A stretch of 64,000 bases of DNA from Bordetella hinzii LMG 13501 (GTDB lineage: Bacteria; Pseudomonadota; Gammaproteobacteria; Burkholderiales; Burkholderiaceae_B), in NCBI RefSeq assembly GCF_001548475.1, contig NZ_LRUJ01000001.1:124001-188000 (forward strand). Reading direction: 5' to 3'. The notes beneath the pieces were generated by a model that was not told the DNA's origin, made no database searches, and saw only the letters and a list, made by a program, of their open reading frames with translations. The translations under genes and the position numbers were made by a program. This document shows, piece after piece, positions 43,596 to 52,159 of this stretch. Positions within the stretch are counted from its first letter, which is position 1. Each line of letters starts with the position of its first letter.

Positions 43596-44312
43596 ATGTC
43601 CCATTCCAACAATCCCTTCGCCCGCGGCTACGATGGCCTGTCCGTGCAGCGGCTGCTGGCGATTTCCTACGACGGCGACTGCCCGCTGAGCTATCTGCCG
43701 CTGCACCTCTCGCAGTCGCACCTGCCGGACAGCCAGGTCGAGCGCCATGCCTGCGTCTTCTGCGACGACTTCGCGCTGATCACCGAGGGCCAGAACGTGC
43801 CGCCCGAGCTGGACGCGCAGTGCCCCAGCCACGGTATCGCCCGAAACCTCGTCTACGCCGTCATGGCCGAAGAAGCCGGCCAGCCGCTGCACGTCGGCGA
43901 TACCTACTCCGAGGAAGCGGCGCGCGAGGTAGTGCGGCGCCTGCGCTTCGAGACCGGGTTCTACAGCCGTGCCTGGGAAATCAGTTCGGCGCACATCACC
44001 GAGGAGGCCGGTCGCTTCCTCGCCGAACTGGCGGACATCGCTACGCCGAGCGGTTTTCTGTTCGTGGCCTTCCGCATTCCCTACAGCCCGGCGGTCGGCG
44101 TGAAGCTGATCGCCACGCCCTGGACGGATGCGAACCTGCAGCATGTCGAGGGCATCACCGCCGAAGAGCTGCGGCAGGAGCACCGGGCCAAGGGCGTGCC
44201 GGAGTCCCTCGTGGAAGTGTTGCACCTGGCTGCGCTCGCCGACGTTCGCATGTTGGTGTTCGATGCCGACGCGCCAGTGCTGAACGGGCTGACGCTCTAC
44301 GACGACGAGTAA
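43596..44312 (+). CDS. DUF5983 family ICE protein
   Basis: A 238-residue protein with HACVFCDDFALITEGQNVPP and EAAREVVRRLRFETGFYSRA, matching the DUF5983 type found in this ICE class. No transmembrane segment or known catalytic site. A GC-rich hairpin leader (TGGGGTTCAATCCCCG) and GGAGGA precede ATG 43596. An intrinsic-type terminator follows 14 bases after its stop. Confidence 0.8.
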   Translation: MSHSNNPFARGYDGLSVQRLLAISYDGDCPLSYLPLHLSQSHLPDSQVERHACVFCDDFALITEGQNVPPELDAQCPSHGIARNLVYAVMAEEAGQPLHVGDTYSEEAAREVVRRLRFETGFYSRAWEISSAHITEEAGRFLAELADIATPSGFLFVAFRIPYSPAVGVKLIATPWTDANLQHVEGITAEELRQEHRAKGVPESLVEVLHLAALADVRMLVFDADAPVLNGLTLYDDE

Positions 44313-44326
44313 CCCGCAACCCATTC

Positions 44327-44355
44327 GAGCCCCCACGTCGGGGCTCTTCTTTTTC
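44327..44355 (+). terminator. Intrinsic terminator after the DUF5983 gene
   Basis: GAGCCCC and GGGGCTC form a 7-bp stem with a 6-base loop, followed by TTCTTTTTC. Stem and U-rich tail are typical of a rho-independent terminator. Confidence 0.75.
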
Positions 44356-44431
44356 GCGGAACGCGGTGCCGGCGCATTGCCGATTCCCGGCGGACGGCCG
44401 CCGCCATGTGCCGCACGCTGGCCGCATGTTC

Positions 44432-44556
44432 GCTGGCGTTGCCGGCAACATGCCCAGGCAGCCACGATCTTCAAGGCTGCGACGCGGTTCTGACCGCGTT
44501 GATCACACCAGTTCGCACCGGCATCCATGCGCGAACGGCCATCGGTTATCGATGGC
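44432..44556 (+). ncRNA. Five-hairpin structured leader element, copy 2
   Basis: The stems match copy 1 at 42489 in order and spacing: GCTGGC/GCCGGC (44432-44446), GCAGCC/GGCTGC (44458-44480), ACGCGGT/ACCGCGT with TCTG loop (44482-44499), GTTCGC/GCGAAC (44511-44536) and GCCATCG/CGATGGC (44538-44556). Relative to copy 1, paired changes keep pairing: A-T to G-C in stem 1, T-A to C-G in stem 2 and C-G to T-A in stem 4. The 11-base loop ending ATCTTCAA is nearly unchanged. It precedes the STY4534-family gene. Confidence 0.68.
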
Positions 44557-44654
44557 GATGCCACCAAGCTGTTCCATCAACCCACGCGGGGGTTCCACAC
44601 CTTCCCCGCCTGGGTCGGGTGTGTCTCCGCCTCATTGTTCTCAGGAGATTCACC

Positions 44655-45206
44655 ATGACCACTTCCAACGAAAAATCCTACTTCGATCTGCACATCACCG
44701 GCCTCGGGTACCTCAATCGCATCCGCGAAGTGAAGCCCAAGAAAGGCGATGCGTTCCTGGCCTGCGACATCGCGGCCCTGAACGGTCCCAGCGATGACGT
44801 CTCGTATGTGCGTTTCGACACGCGCGTATCGGGTTCGGAAGCGCAGCACCTGGTGCGCCGCTGCATTCAGGCGGTCGACGCCGAGAAGAAGGTGATGATC
44901 GGCTTCCGCTTGGGCGACCTGTGGACCGACACCTTCACCTACTCCAAGGGCAAGCGTGCCGGCGAACAGGGGGTGAGCCTCAAGGCCCGCCTGCTGTTCG
45001 TCAGTTGGATCAAGGTCGACGGCAAGCTCGTCTACAAGGCCGAACCCAAGCCGACCGAGACCGACGAGCGCGACCCGGAAGTCCCTGTGACGTCCGACGC
45101 GCCCGCCGCGCTGCAAGCCTCGGCACCGGAGCCTTCCAGGCCCGTCGCCGATGCTGCCGACGACGCTGCCGATGCCCCCGCATTGGCCGTTGCCGAGTCG
45201 TTCTGA
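44655..45206 (+). CDS. STY4534 family (DUF3577) ICE replication-type protein
   Basis: A 183-residue protein of the DUF3577/STY4534 family: YFDLHITGLGYLNRIREVKP and FLACDIAALNGPSDDVSYVR fit its OB-fold-like core, followed by an acidic Pro/Ala-rich tail. It is a hallmark of this ICE class and is thought to act in element replication. A GC hairpin leader and AGGAG precede ATG 44655, with the five-hairpin element farther upstream. Confidence 0.85.
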   Translation: MTTSNEKSYFDLHITGLGYLNRIREVKPKKGDAFLACDIAALNGPSDDVSYVRFDTRVSGSEAQHLVRRCIQAVDAEKKVMIGFRLGDLWTDTFTYSKGKRAGEQGVSLKARLLFVSWIKVDGKLVYKAEPKPTETDERDPEVPVTSDAPAALQASAPEPSRPVADAADDAADAPALAVAESF

Positions 45207-45210
45207 TCCG

Positions 45211-45234
45211 CAAGGCCCCATCCCCGGGGCCTTG
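45211..45234 (+). terminator. Terminator-like hairpin after the STY4534-family gene
   Basis: CAAGGCCCC and GGGGCCTTG make a 9-bp stem with a 6-base loop, followed by the pyrimidine run TCTTCTCTTC. The tail is weaker than in standard terminators, so it may attenuate rather than stop transcription into the next gene. Confidence 0.5.
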
Positions 45235-45261
45235 TCTTCTCTTCGTCCGCAGGAGACCTTC

Positions 45262-45873
45262 ATGATCACCATTCCCGGCCAACTGGCCATCAAGACCATC
45301 CACGGCAGGAACGGCGACTTCAACGTCGGCCGCCTGGCGACCTCCATCGGCGAGTTCGTCGTGAAGAACGCCGAACTCGATCAGTACCGCGAGGGCAAGT
45401 ACGACGGTGATTTCGTCATCGTCGAGATTCGCCCCTCCACGTACAACGCCAACGGCCGCATGGTCATCGAGATCCGCGCCCATCTGGGCGGGATGACGCT
45501 GTCCAACATCGACGCCCTGAGCCGCGACGAAGCCCGCCGGCTGAGTCCGCAGGAAGTCGATCCGATCGACGAGGAAGCGCAGGCGCCCGTGCCGGCAACG
45601 CCCCCGGCCAAGCCGAAGGCGAAGCCGCGCAGTCCGCGCGATCCCCTGGTCGATACCACGCCGTTCGGCAGCGAACCGGCTCCCGTGTCCGCTGCGGCCT
45701 CGGCCGAGGCAGACGACGCGGCGCTGTTCGGTGCCTTGTGGCCCCTGGGCGAGACCGTGAAGCTCGATGCGACCGTGGATCGTCGTGTGCTGCGTCAGCA
45801 GCGCGACCGTCTCGACAAGCTGGGCTACGAGTTCGCTCCGTTGTCCCAGGACTGGCACCTCAAAGCTGCCTGA
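45262..45873 (+). CDS. DUF3275 family ICE protein
   Basis: A 203-residue protein matching DUF3275: ITIPGQLAIKTIHGRNGDFN and YREGKYDGDFVIVEIRPSTY in the N-terminal domain, then a Pro/Ala/Lys-rich linker (about residues 110-150) and a C-terminal LRQQRDRLDKLGYEFAPLSQ domain. Function unknown; it always accompanies the STY4534-family protein. AGGAG precedes ATG 45262. Confidence 0.83.
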   Translation: MITIPGQLAIKTIHGRNGDFNVGRLATSIGEFVVKNAELDQYREGKYDGDFVIVEIRPSTYNANGRMVIEIRAHLGGMTLSNIDALSRDEARRLSPQEVDPIDEEAQAPVPATPPAKPKAKPRSPRDPLVDTTPFGSEPAPVSAAASAEADDAALFGALWPLGETVKLDATVDRRVLRQQRDRLDKLGYEFAPLSQDWHLKAA

Positions 45874-45962
45874 TCCATTCGCCGCCTTGCGCGGCATTCC
45901 GCCACCCGCCGGGGTTCTCCCCCGACGGGGAGGGCTCCGGCCATTTCTTCAAGGAGATCCTC

Positions 45963-46328
45963 ATGGGCTGGACCTTCGTTCGTCAGACGCGCGATCAGTT
46001 GATCCGCGAGCTGATCGCTCCGCAGGCGTCCGAACGCGCTTGCTGCGAAGTCATCGACCACACGCTGGACGGCGACGTTCTGTGGACCGTGGTTCGCGTC
46101 ACCGCCAGGCAGGCGGGCGTCATGGGCCTCGCGGCCGGTGAGTCCGTCTGCTACATCGGCTGCCATCTGCTGGAAAGTTCGGGCGGCGATTGGGGCTACA
46201 AGTCCCTCGATGAGTCCGTGCATCCGTACTACTACTCGTGCCCGCTGCGCTATCTCGACATGGCGCCGGTGCAAAGCCCCGAGTGGCGCGAGCGGGTTCA
46301 CCGCTTCCACGCGGGGTGCGCTGTCTAG
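45963..46328 (+). CDS. DUF6927-type ICE protein
   Basis: A 121-residue protein beginning MGWTFVRQTRDQLIRELIAP, with DGDVLWTVVRVTA, CYIGCHLLESSGGDWGYKSL and a tyrosine-rich HPYYYSCPLRYLDM. These fit the DUF6927 group found in phages and ICEs. Function unknown. The leader carries paired GC hairpins (CCGGGG/CCCCGACGGGG) and AAGGAG before ATG 45963. Confidence 0.75.
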   Translation: MGWTFVRQTRDQLIRELIAPQASERACCEVIDHTLDGDVLWTVVRVTARQAGVMGLAAGESVCYIGCHLLESSGGDWGYKSLDESVHPYYYSCPLRYLDMAPVQSPEWRERVHRFHAGCAV

Positions 46329-46412
46329 CGGCACGCATCTTCCTTCACCCAACCGGGGCGAGCACGGCCCCGCGGGCTGTGGTTGCTCCTTCATTTTCAA
46401 GAGGACATCACC

Positions 46413-47063
46413 ATGCCTGCACCTTCTTCCGCGAAACCGCTGTACCGCATCGACGAATGCCCCGACCTCATGGCCGACGCTTGCGTCGGTGACGAGCAGG
46501 GCAATCTCGTCTTTCTCTCGATCTGGGCGCGCGACACCGCTGTTCAGGAGTTCCTCGCCCGCCTGACCCTCGGCCGGGATGAGCAGGGACTGGATCAGTT
46601 CCACGTCATCACCGAGCAGGGCGCATCCATCCCGGTCTTCGTCGGCAACGTCGAGAACCTGGAAAAGCGCATCACCCGTGCCTATCGGCGAACGCTGTTC
46701 GGTTCGCTGACGAACGTGTGGCTGTTCGATCGTCGCTGCGTGAAGCCAGACAAGGCCAACGCCAGCGCGCTGGCGCTTCTGCCCAGGGATTCCGCTCACC
46801 GGCTCGACCGGCTGTGGACGCTGGTGCAGGAGACCTGCCCGCTGCCACTGCTCGACCACTGGCGCGACACCGTGCTGGCGCTGTTGCAGACACGGCGAAT
46901 GTTGACCGGTCTTCCCTTGGCCCTCGGGCCGCTGGAAGGCCATCGGCTGGCCCTCGATGTCCCGGCGCTGACGAAGGCGCTGGGCGAGCTGATCCGCAAC
47001 GGCACCCTCGGCGCCACGCAGTACGAACTGGCCGCGAACGCACCGCTTCGGCGTGTGGCGTGA
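46413..47063 (+). CDS. Conserved ICE protein of unknown function
   Basis: A 216-residue soluble protein that I do not recognise. The N-terminal half (YRIDECPDLMADACVGDEQG, FLARLTLGRDEQGLDQFHVI) looks like a compact alpha/beta domain and the C-terminal half is helical (LLDHWRDTVLALLQTRRMLT). It is preceded by a GC hairpin leader and AAGAGG. It belongs to the accessory run conserved in this ICE class. Confidence 0.72.
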   Translation: MPAPSSAKPLYRIDECPDLMADACVGDEQGNLVFLSIWARDTAVQEFLARLTLGRDEQGLDQFHVITEQGASIPVFVGNVENLEKRITRAYRRTLFGSLTNVWLFDRRCVKPDKANASALALLPRDSAHRLDRLWTLVQETCPLPLLDHWRDTVLALLQTRRMLTGLPLALGPLEGHRLALDVPALTKALGELIRNGTLGATQYELAANAPLRRVA

Positions 47064-47128
47064 GCCATCCCCACGGGCATGCGAGCCGCGCGTGCCCGCC
47101 TTCCCTCATCCATCACCAGGAGAAATCC

Positions 47129-48238
47129 ATGGCACTCATGTTTCCGCGCCTGGCGCGCAACTTCATTCGTAACGGCTACTTCCCCACCGACGAGCCGACG
47201 CTGGAGCGGGCCTTGTCCGCACTGGCGCCGTCTCCCGGCGCCATGTCCATCCTCGATCCCTGCGCCGGCGAAGGCGTGGCGATTGCCGAAGCCGCCCACG
47301 CCCTCGGGCGCGAGCAGGTCCAGGCCTTCGCCGTCGAGTACGACGCCGAGCGTGCCCGCCACGCACGGCAACTGGTCGATCGCTGCATCCACGGCGACCT
47401 GATGGACACGCCGATCTCGCGCCAGTCCTTCGGGCTGCTGTGGCTGAACCCGCCGTATGGCGACCTGAGCAAGGACGTGAACGGCAACATCGGCTATCAG
47501 GGCCAGGGCCGTGCGCGGCTGGAAAAGCTGTTCTATCAGCGCGCGCTGCCGCTGCTGCAGTACGGTGGCGTGCTGATCTTCATCGTGCCGTCCTACGTGC
47601 TCGACGCCGAGCTGGTCGGATGGCTGACGCGCCACTTCGCCGACCTGCGCATCTACCGTGCGGTGGAAACGCAGTTCAAGCAGGTGGTGATCTTCGGTCG
47701 CAGGATTCGTCAACGCGACCAGGCATCGGAGTCGGTCAAGGCCGTGCGCGGTCTGCTGCTGCAGATCGGACAGGGTGACGCCGAAGCCGAGGAACTGCCG
47801 CTCGAATGGCCGTTCCTGCCGTACACCGTCCCTGCCAGCCCGGCCGAGCCGGAGCACTTCTATCGCGTGACGATGGAGCCCGAGCAGTTCGCCGATGAAG
47901 TCGGCCGGCTGCAAGGTCTCTGGCCGGCGCTCGATACGCACCTGGGCGCCGCGCAGCAATCGCTGCGTCCGCCCGCGCGGGCCTTGTCGCACTGGCATCT
48001 CGCCCTGGCCTTGGCCGCAGGCGCGATCTCCGGCGTGGTGAAGTCCAAGAGCGGGCGCGTGCTCGTCGTCAAAGGTGATACCCACAAGGAGAAGACCCTC
48101 CAGACGGAATACACCGAACGCGACGACGGCTCCGTGGCCGAGACGCGAATCCTCACCGACAAGTTCGTGCCGGTCATTCGTGCATGGGACTTGACGCTGG
48201 GCTCGCCCACGTGGGGCGAAGTGCTGACCATCCGCTGA
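47129..48238 (+). CDS. DUF6094 protein, N6-adenine methyltransferase-like
   Basis: A 369-residue protein with SAM-binding motif ILDPCAGEGVAIAEAAHALG (motif I, near residue 42) and catalytic-type LLWLNPPYGDLSKD (NPPY, near residue 108), the pair that defines amino-group DNA methyltransferases. No target-recognition domain or restriction gene is adjacent. Such ICE genes may protect the element from host restriction. It is followed by a small gene and an SNF2-like helicase with similar leaders. Confidence 0.83.
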   Translation: MALMFPRLARNFIRNGYFPTDEPTLERALSALAPSPGAMSILDPCAGEGVAIAEAAHALGREQVQAFAVEYDAERARHARQLVDRCIHGDLMDTPISRQSFGLLWLNPPYGDLSKDVNGNIGYQGQGRARLEKLFYQRALPLLQYGGVLIFIVPSYVLDAELVGWLTRHFADLRIYRAVETQFKQVVIFGRRIRQRDQASESVKAVRGLLLQIGQGDAEAEELPLEWPFLPYTVPASPAEPEHFYRVTMEPEQFADEVGRLQGLWPALDTHLGAAQQSLRPPARALSHWHLALALAAGAISGVVKSKSGRVLVVKGDTHKEKTLQTEYTERDDGSVAETRILTDKFVPVIRAWDLTLGSPTWGEVLTIR

Positions 48239-48340
48239 TCGCTGTTCCCTGACGGTTCGCCGTCGCTTTCATCCACCCACCGGGGTCACGTTGCCCCGAT
48301 GGGGGTGCCGTGGCCCCTTCTTCCAGAAGGAGAAACCACC

Positions 48341-48646
48341 ATGGCACTCGCAATCCTCAACCTCGCGTCACAAGCACGCTTTTCGCCCGGGCAGGTGGTC
48401 ATGACCGCCAGCGTCGACGAACTGGTCCGACAGGGCCGACTCAACCCCACGCCGTACCTGCGCCGCCATCTTCATGGCGACTGGGGCGACCTGGACGACA
48501 GCGATCGGCGGCAGAACGACGCCGCGCTCAAGTCCGGCGAGGATCGCCTGTTCTCGTCCTACCAGGTCACGCGCGACCTGAGGCTCTGGATCATCACCGA
48601 ATGGGATCGCAGCGTCACCACGCTGCTGTTGCCCAGCGAATACTGA
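48341..48646 (+). CDS. Small conserved ICE protein of unknown function
   Basis: A 101-residue protein (LNLASQARFSPGQVVMTASV, LVRQGRLNPTPYLRRHLHGD) with a C-terminal strand-rich YQVTRDLRLWIITEWDRSVT. No known motif. The leader shows the clearest pair of GC hairpins of the set (CGGGG/CCCCG then GGGG/CCCC), with AGAAGGAG before ATG 48341. It lies between the methyltransferase-like and helicase genes. Confidence 0.72.
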   Translation: MALAILNLASQARFSPGQVVMTASVDELVRQGRLNPTPYLRRHLHGDWGDLDDSDRRQNDAALKSGEDRLFSSYQVTRDLRLWIITEWDRSVTTLLLPSEY

Positions 48647-48757
48647 TCCGCATCCAGCGGCACCTACAGTTTTCTTTGCCGCGTCTTTCTTCCCACCCAG
48701 GGGCTTGTCACCGCCCCGTGGGGGAGGTGCATGCCCCATCTTCTTTGGAGCATCACC

Positions 48758-51028
48758 ATGTCCCTCGATCTCGAAACCGTTCCCGAAACCGCTGTGCAGG
48801 GCGATCTGCTCGAAGCAGCCGCTTCACCCCTCACGCTCAGCCTGCAGGACTTCGTGTCCGAGTTCGGCGACGAGCTGCTCGACTCGCTCAACCGCGCCAA
48901 TCCTCCGGTCTACACCGGCCAGGTGCGGGCGCATCGGCAACTGATCCTCGCCGCGCTCAAACGCAAGCTGTTCCCGGCGCAAGCCGATGTGGTCCATGCC
49001 GTCACCGAGTTGTTGGTCGATCGCGGCGAACGCGCCGCGATCGTCAATGGCGAGATGGGCTGCGGCAAGACGACAGTGGGTATCGCCACGGCCGCCGTGC
49101 TCAACGCCGAAGGCTACCGCCGCACCCTGGTGCTCTCGCCACCCCACCTGGTCTACAAGTGGCGGCGCGAAATCCAGGAAACGGTGGCCGGTGCCAAGGT
49201 CTGGGTGCTCAACGGCCCAGACACGCTGGTCAAGCTGCTGAAACTGCGCGAGCAGTTGGGCGTGCCGGCCCAGGGCCAGGAGTTTTTCGTCCTGGGCCGC
49301 GTGCGGATGCGGATGGGGTTCCACTGGAAGCCTGTCTTCGTTCGGCGGCGCACGCCTCACGGCGACGTGGGGGCCTGCCCGGATTGCGGGCATGTCATCA
49401 CCGACCTCGACGGCGAGCCGATCAACCCGGCCGAGTTGGAAGCCGAAGAGTCCCGCCGCAAGTGCAGCCACTGCCGTGCACCGCTGTGGTCGTTGATCCG
49501 TCCCAGAGGCCTGTCCGCGAGCGACCAGTCCTCCGCTGTCCTCAAAGCCTTGAAGCGCATCCCAACCATCGGGGAAGTCACCGCGCAGAAGCTGATGCAG
49601 CAGTTCGGCGACGCCTTCCTCGCGTCGATGCTCGGGGACAACATCCACGAGTTCATCAACCTGATGGACGACCGCGGCGAACTGGTCTTCTCGGACCGGC
49701 AAGCCCACCGGATGGAACGCGCGATGGCCAACATGGAGTTCGGCTTCGGCGAGGGCGGCTACCAGCCGTCCGAGTTCATCAAGAGGCAGCTTCCCCAAGG
49801 CACGTTCGACCTGCTCATCGCCGACGAGGCGCACGAGTACAAGAACGGCGGCTCCGCTCAGGGCCAGGCCATGGGGGTGTTGGCGGCCAAGGCGCGCAAG
49901 ACACTGCTGCTCACCGGCACGCTGATGGGCGGCTACGGCGACGACCTGTTCCACCTGCTGTTCCGAGCCCTGCCGGGGCGGATGATCGAAGACGGCTACC
50001 GGCCGACGAAGAGCGGCAGCATGACGTCGGCCGCGATGGCGTTCATGCGCGATCACGGTGTCTTGAAGGACATCTACTCCGAGAGCACCGGCACGGCGCA
50101 CAAGACGGCCAAGGGCACCAAGGTATCGGTGCGCACGGTCAAGGCGCCGGGTTTCGGTCCCAAGGGCGTGCTGCGTTGCGTCCTGCCGTTCACGGTCTTC
50201 CTCAAGTTGAAGGACATCGGTGGCAACGTGCTGCCGCCCTACGACGAGGAGTTCCGTGAAGTCGCGATGGACAAGGCGCAGGCCGCGGCCTACCGCGATC
50301 TGGCGGGTCGGCTGACCCAGGAGCTGAAGCAGGCCCTGGCGAAGCGCGACACGACGCTGCTCGGTGTGGTCCTCAACGTGCTGCTGGCCTGGCCGGACTG
50401 CTGCTTCCGGTCGGAAACGGTGGTGCATCCGCGCACGCGCAACACCTTGGCGTTCGTTCCAGCTCAGTTCAACGAGTTGGAGGTGATGCCCAAGGAACGC
50501 GAGCTGATCGAGATCTGCAAGCAGGAGAAGGCAGAAGGTCGCAAGACCCTGGTTTATTCGGTCTACACCGGCACGCGCGACACCACGTCGCGTTTGAAGG
50601 TGCTGCTGGAGCAGGAAGGCTTCAAGGTGGCGGTGCTGCGTGCAAGCGTGGATGCCTCCCGCCGCGAGGACTGGATCGCCGAGCAGTTGGACCGTGGCAT
50701 TGACGTGCTCATCACCAATCCCGAGCTGGTGAAAACCGGCCTGGACCTGCTGGAGTTCCCGACCATCGTGTTCCTCCAGTCGGGCTACAACGTGTATTCG
50801 TTGCAGCAGGCCGCCCGGCGCTCATGGCGCATCGGCCAGAAGCAGCCGGTGCGCGTGGTCTACCTGGGCTACGCCAACTCCTCGCAGATGACCTGCCTGG
50901 GGTTGATGGCCCGGAAGATCATGGTGTCGCAAAGCACGTCGGGCGACGTGCCGGAGTCCGGGCTTGATGTCCTGAATCAGGACGGAGACTCGGTGGAAGT
51001 CGCGCTGGCACGACAGTTGGTGTGCTGA
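48758..51028 (+). CDS. SNF2-like DEAD/DEAH-box helicase
   Basis: A 756-residue superfamily 2 helicase. Motif I is NGEMGCGKTTVGIATAAVLN (about residue 100); motif II is LLIADEAHEYKN; LLTGTLMGGYGDDLF is motif III-like; the helicase C domain ends with VYSLQQAARRSWRIGQKQPV, an SNF2-type motif VI. An inserted zinc-binding pair of CxxC motifs (CPDCGH and CSHCRA) lies between motifs I and II. It is conserved in this ICE class; its role in transfer or protection is unproven. The leader has GC hairpins before ATG 48758. Confidence 0.87.
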   Translation: MSLDLETVPETAVQGDLLEAAASPLTLSLQDFVSEFGDELLDSLNRANPPVYTGQVRAHRQLILAALKRKLFPAQADVVHAVTELLVDRGERAAIVNGEMGCGKTTVGIATAAVLNAEGYRRTLVLSPPHLVYKWRREIQETVAGAKVWVLNGPDTLVKLLKLREQLGVPAQGQEFFVLGRVRMRMGFHWKPVFVRRRTPHGDVGACPDCGHVITDLDGEPINPAELEAEESRRKCSHCRAPLWSLIRPRGLSASDQSSAVLKALKRIPTIGEVTAQKLMQQFGDAFLASMLGDNIHEFINLMDDRGELVFSDRQAHRMERAMANMEFGFGEGGYQPSEFIKRQLPQGTFDLLIADEAHEYKNGGSAQGQAMGVLAAKARKTLLLTGTLMGGYGDDLFHLLFRALPGRMIEDGYRPTKSGSMTSAAMAFMRDHGVLKDIYSESTGTAHKTAKGTKVSVRTVKAPGFGPKGVLRCVLPFTVFLKLKDIGGNVLPPYDEEFREVAMDKAQAAAYRDLAGRLTQELKQALAKRDTTLLGVVLNVLLAWPDCCFRSETVVHPRTRNTLAFVPAQFNELEVMPKERELIEICKQEKAEGRKTLVYSVYTGTRDTTSRLKVLLEQEGFKVAVLRASVDASRREDWIAEQLDRGIDVLITNPELVKTGLDLLEFPTIVFLQSGYNVYSLQQAARRSWRIGQKQPVRVVYLGYANSSQMTCLGLMARKIMVSQSTSGDVPESGLDVLNQDGDSVEVALARQLVC

Positions 51029-51046
51029 ACCTCACTGCTGCACTTC

Positions 51047-51075
51047 AACGGCTCCTCCGGGGGCCGTTCTTTTTT
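51047..51075 (+). terminator. Intrinsic terminator after the helicase gene
   Basis: AACGGC and GCCGTT form the base of a GC-rich hairpin, followed by TCTTTTTT. It ends the accessory run 18 bases after the helicase stop and just before the reductase/regulator cargo pair. Confidence 0.78.
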
Positions 51076-51121
51076 GGCCCTCCTGACGGTGACATCGATC
51101 CGGGAAGTGGAAGACAGGGCC

Positions 51122-52054
51122 TCATCCACCGCCATGGGCCATGCGGGTCGCCTCGTAGGCCTGCATGTGTGCAAGGCTCACCCTCAGCAGCGGCGCATCC
51201 AGTCGAGCTTCATGCGCGCGTCGCAGCATGTCCCCAATGATGTGTTCATGCTCGGTAGGGCCACCACGTTGCAGATCGCGCAGCATCGATGCGGTGCCGG
51301 TGGACTCGCGCTCGGACAATGTCGTGAACATGCGGGCATAGGCGTCCTGCGATGGGATGTACCCTGAGGCGGCGGCGGTCGCCACGCATTCGCCGAGCAT
51401 CTGGCGCACCAGCGCTTCGCCATCTTGTGCCTGCACGATTGCGCCAACTGGCGCGCGCATCAGCGTGGTCATGCCGGCATAGGTCGTGAGGAATACGAAC
51501 TTCTCCCACATCTCCTGCAGGATGTCCTGGCTCAACACCGGTGCGAAACCGCCGCGCTCCATCAATCCATGCAACGCCTGCGCCGCGTCCTGCTGGCTGT
51601 GGGTGCGTGCGCCGAGGGCGAGGCGCTGCAGCGTGTTGAGATGCTGGATTTCACCGGCCGGGCCGAGCGCCACACCGATGTGGCACAGGCCGCCCAGAAC
51701 GCGCTCGGCGCCGAAGCGCGCATCCAGGTGATCCAGATGCCGCACCCCATTGAGCAGCGGAACGATGCATGTCGAGGGGCCGATGGCGGGCGCGATGGCA
51801 GTCATCGCGCCCTCAAGATCGTAGGCCTTGCAGGCCAGCAGCACGGCATCCACGGACGGCGGTGCCTCGACGACTGTTTTCACGGGAAGGGTCAGGTCAC
51901 CCAAAGGGCTCTTGATGACGAGCCCGGTCTCGGCGAGTTGTGCGGCGCGTCTCGGCCGGACCAGGAAACGCACGTCCACGCCGGCCGCGGCGAGACGCCC
52001 GCCGAAATAGCCCCCGATCCCACCTGCACCCAGCACCAGAAGACGCATGGCCAT
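51122..52054 (-). CDS. 2-dehydropantoate 2-reductase family protein (PanE/ApbA-like)
   Basis: A 310-residue ketopantoate-reductase-family protein: N-terminal NADP motif LLVLGAGGIGGYFGGRLAAA, CKAYDLEGAM, LLNGVRHLDHL with the conserved Asn, and KFVFLTTYAGMTTLMR for the catalytic lysine region. ICE cargo copies may act on other 2-oxoacids. It is divergent from an XRE-cupin regulator; a perfect palindrome lies between the two starts. Confidence 0.87.
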   Translation of the reverse strand: MAMRLLVLGAGGIGGYFGGRLAAAGVDVRFLVRPRRAAQLAETGLVIKSPLGDLTLPVKTVVEAPPSVDAVLLACKAYDLEGAMTAIAPAIGPSTCIVPLLNGVRHLDHLDARFGAERVLGGLCHIGVALGPAGEIQHLNTLQRLALGARTHSQQDAAQALHGLMERGGFAPVLSQDILQEMWEKFVFLTTYAGMTTLMRAPVGAIVQAQDGEALVRQMLGECVATAAASGYIPSQDAYARMFTTLSERESTGTASMLRDLQRGGPTEHEHIIGDMLRRAHEARLDAPLLRVSLAHMQAYEATRMAHGGG

Positions 52055-52072
52055 GCTCCTGTTTGAATTTAA

Positions 52073-52096
52073 GAATTTCTACTATAGTAGAAATTC
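52073..52096. promoter_or_regulatory. Perfect palindromic operator between the reductase and XRE-cupin genes
   Basis: GAATTTCTAC and GTAGAAATTC flank a TATA centre, a 24-bp perfect palindrome. It lies 18 bases from the reductase start and 63 from the regulator start, in an AT-rich patch within GC-rich DNA. It is most likely the operator of the XRE-cupin regulator acting on both genes. Confidence 0.75.
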
Positions 52097-52159
52097 GTGG
52101 CGCGATCGATTTCAGCGCCATTGATACCCCACGCATCCATCCTGACTTGATTGCGGCCC

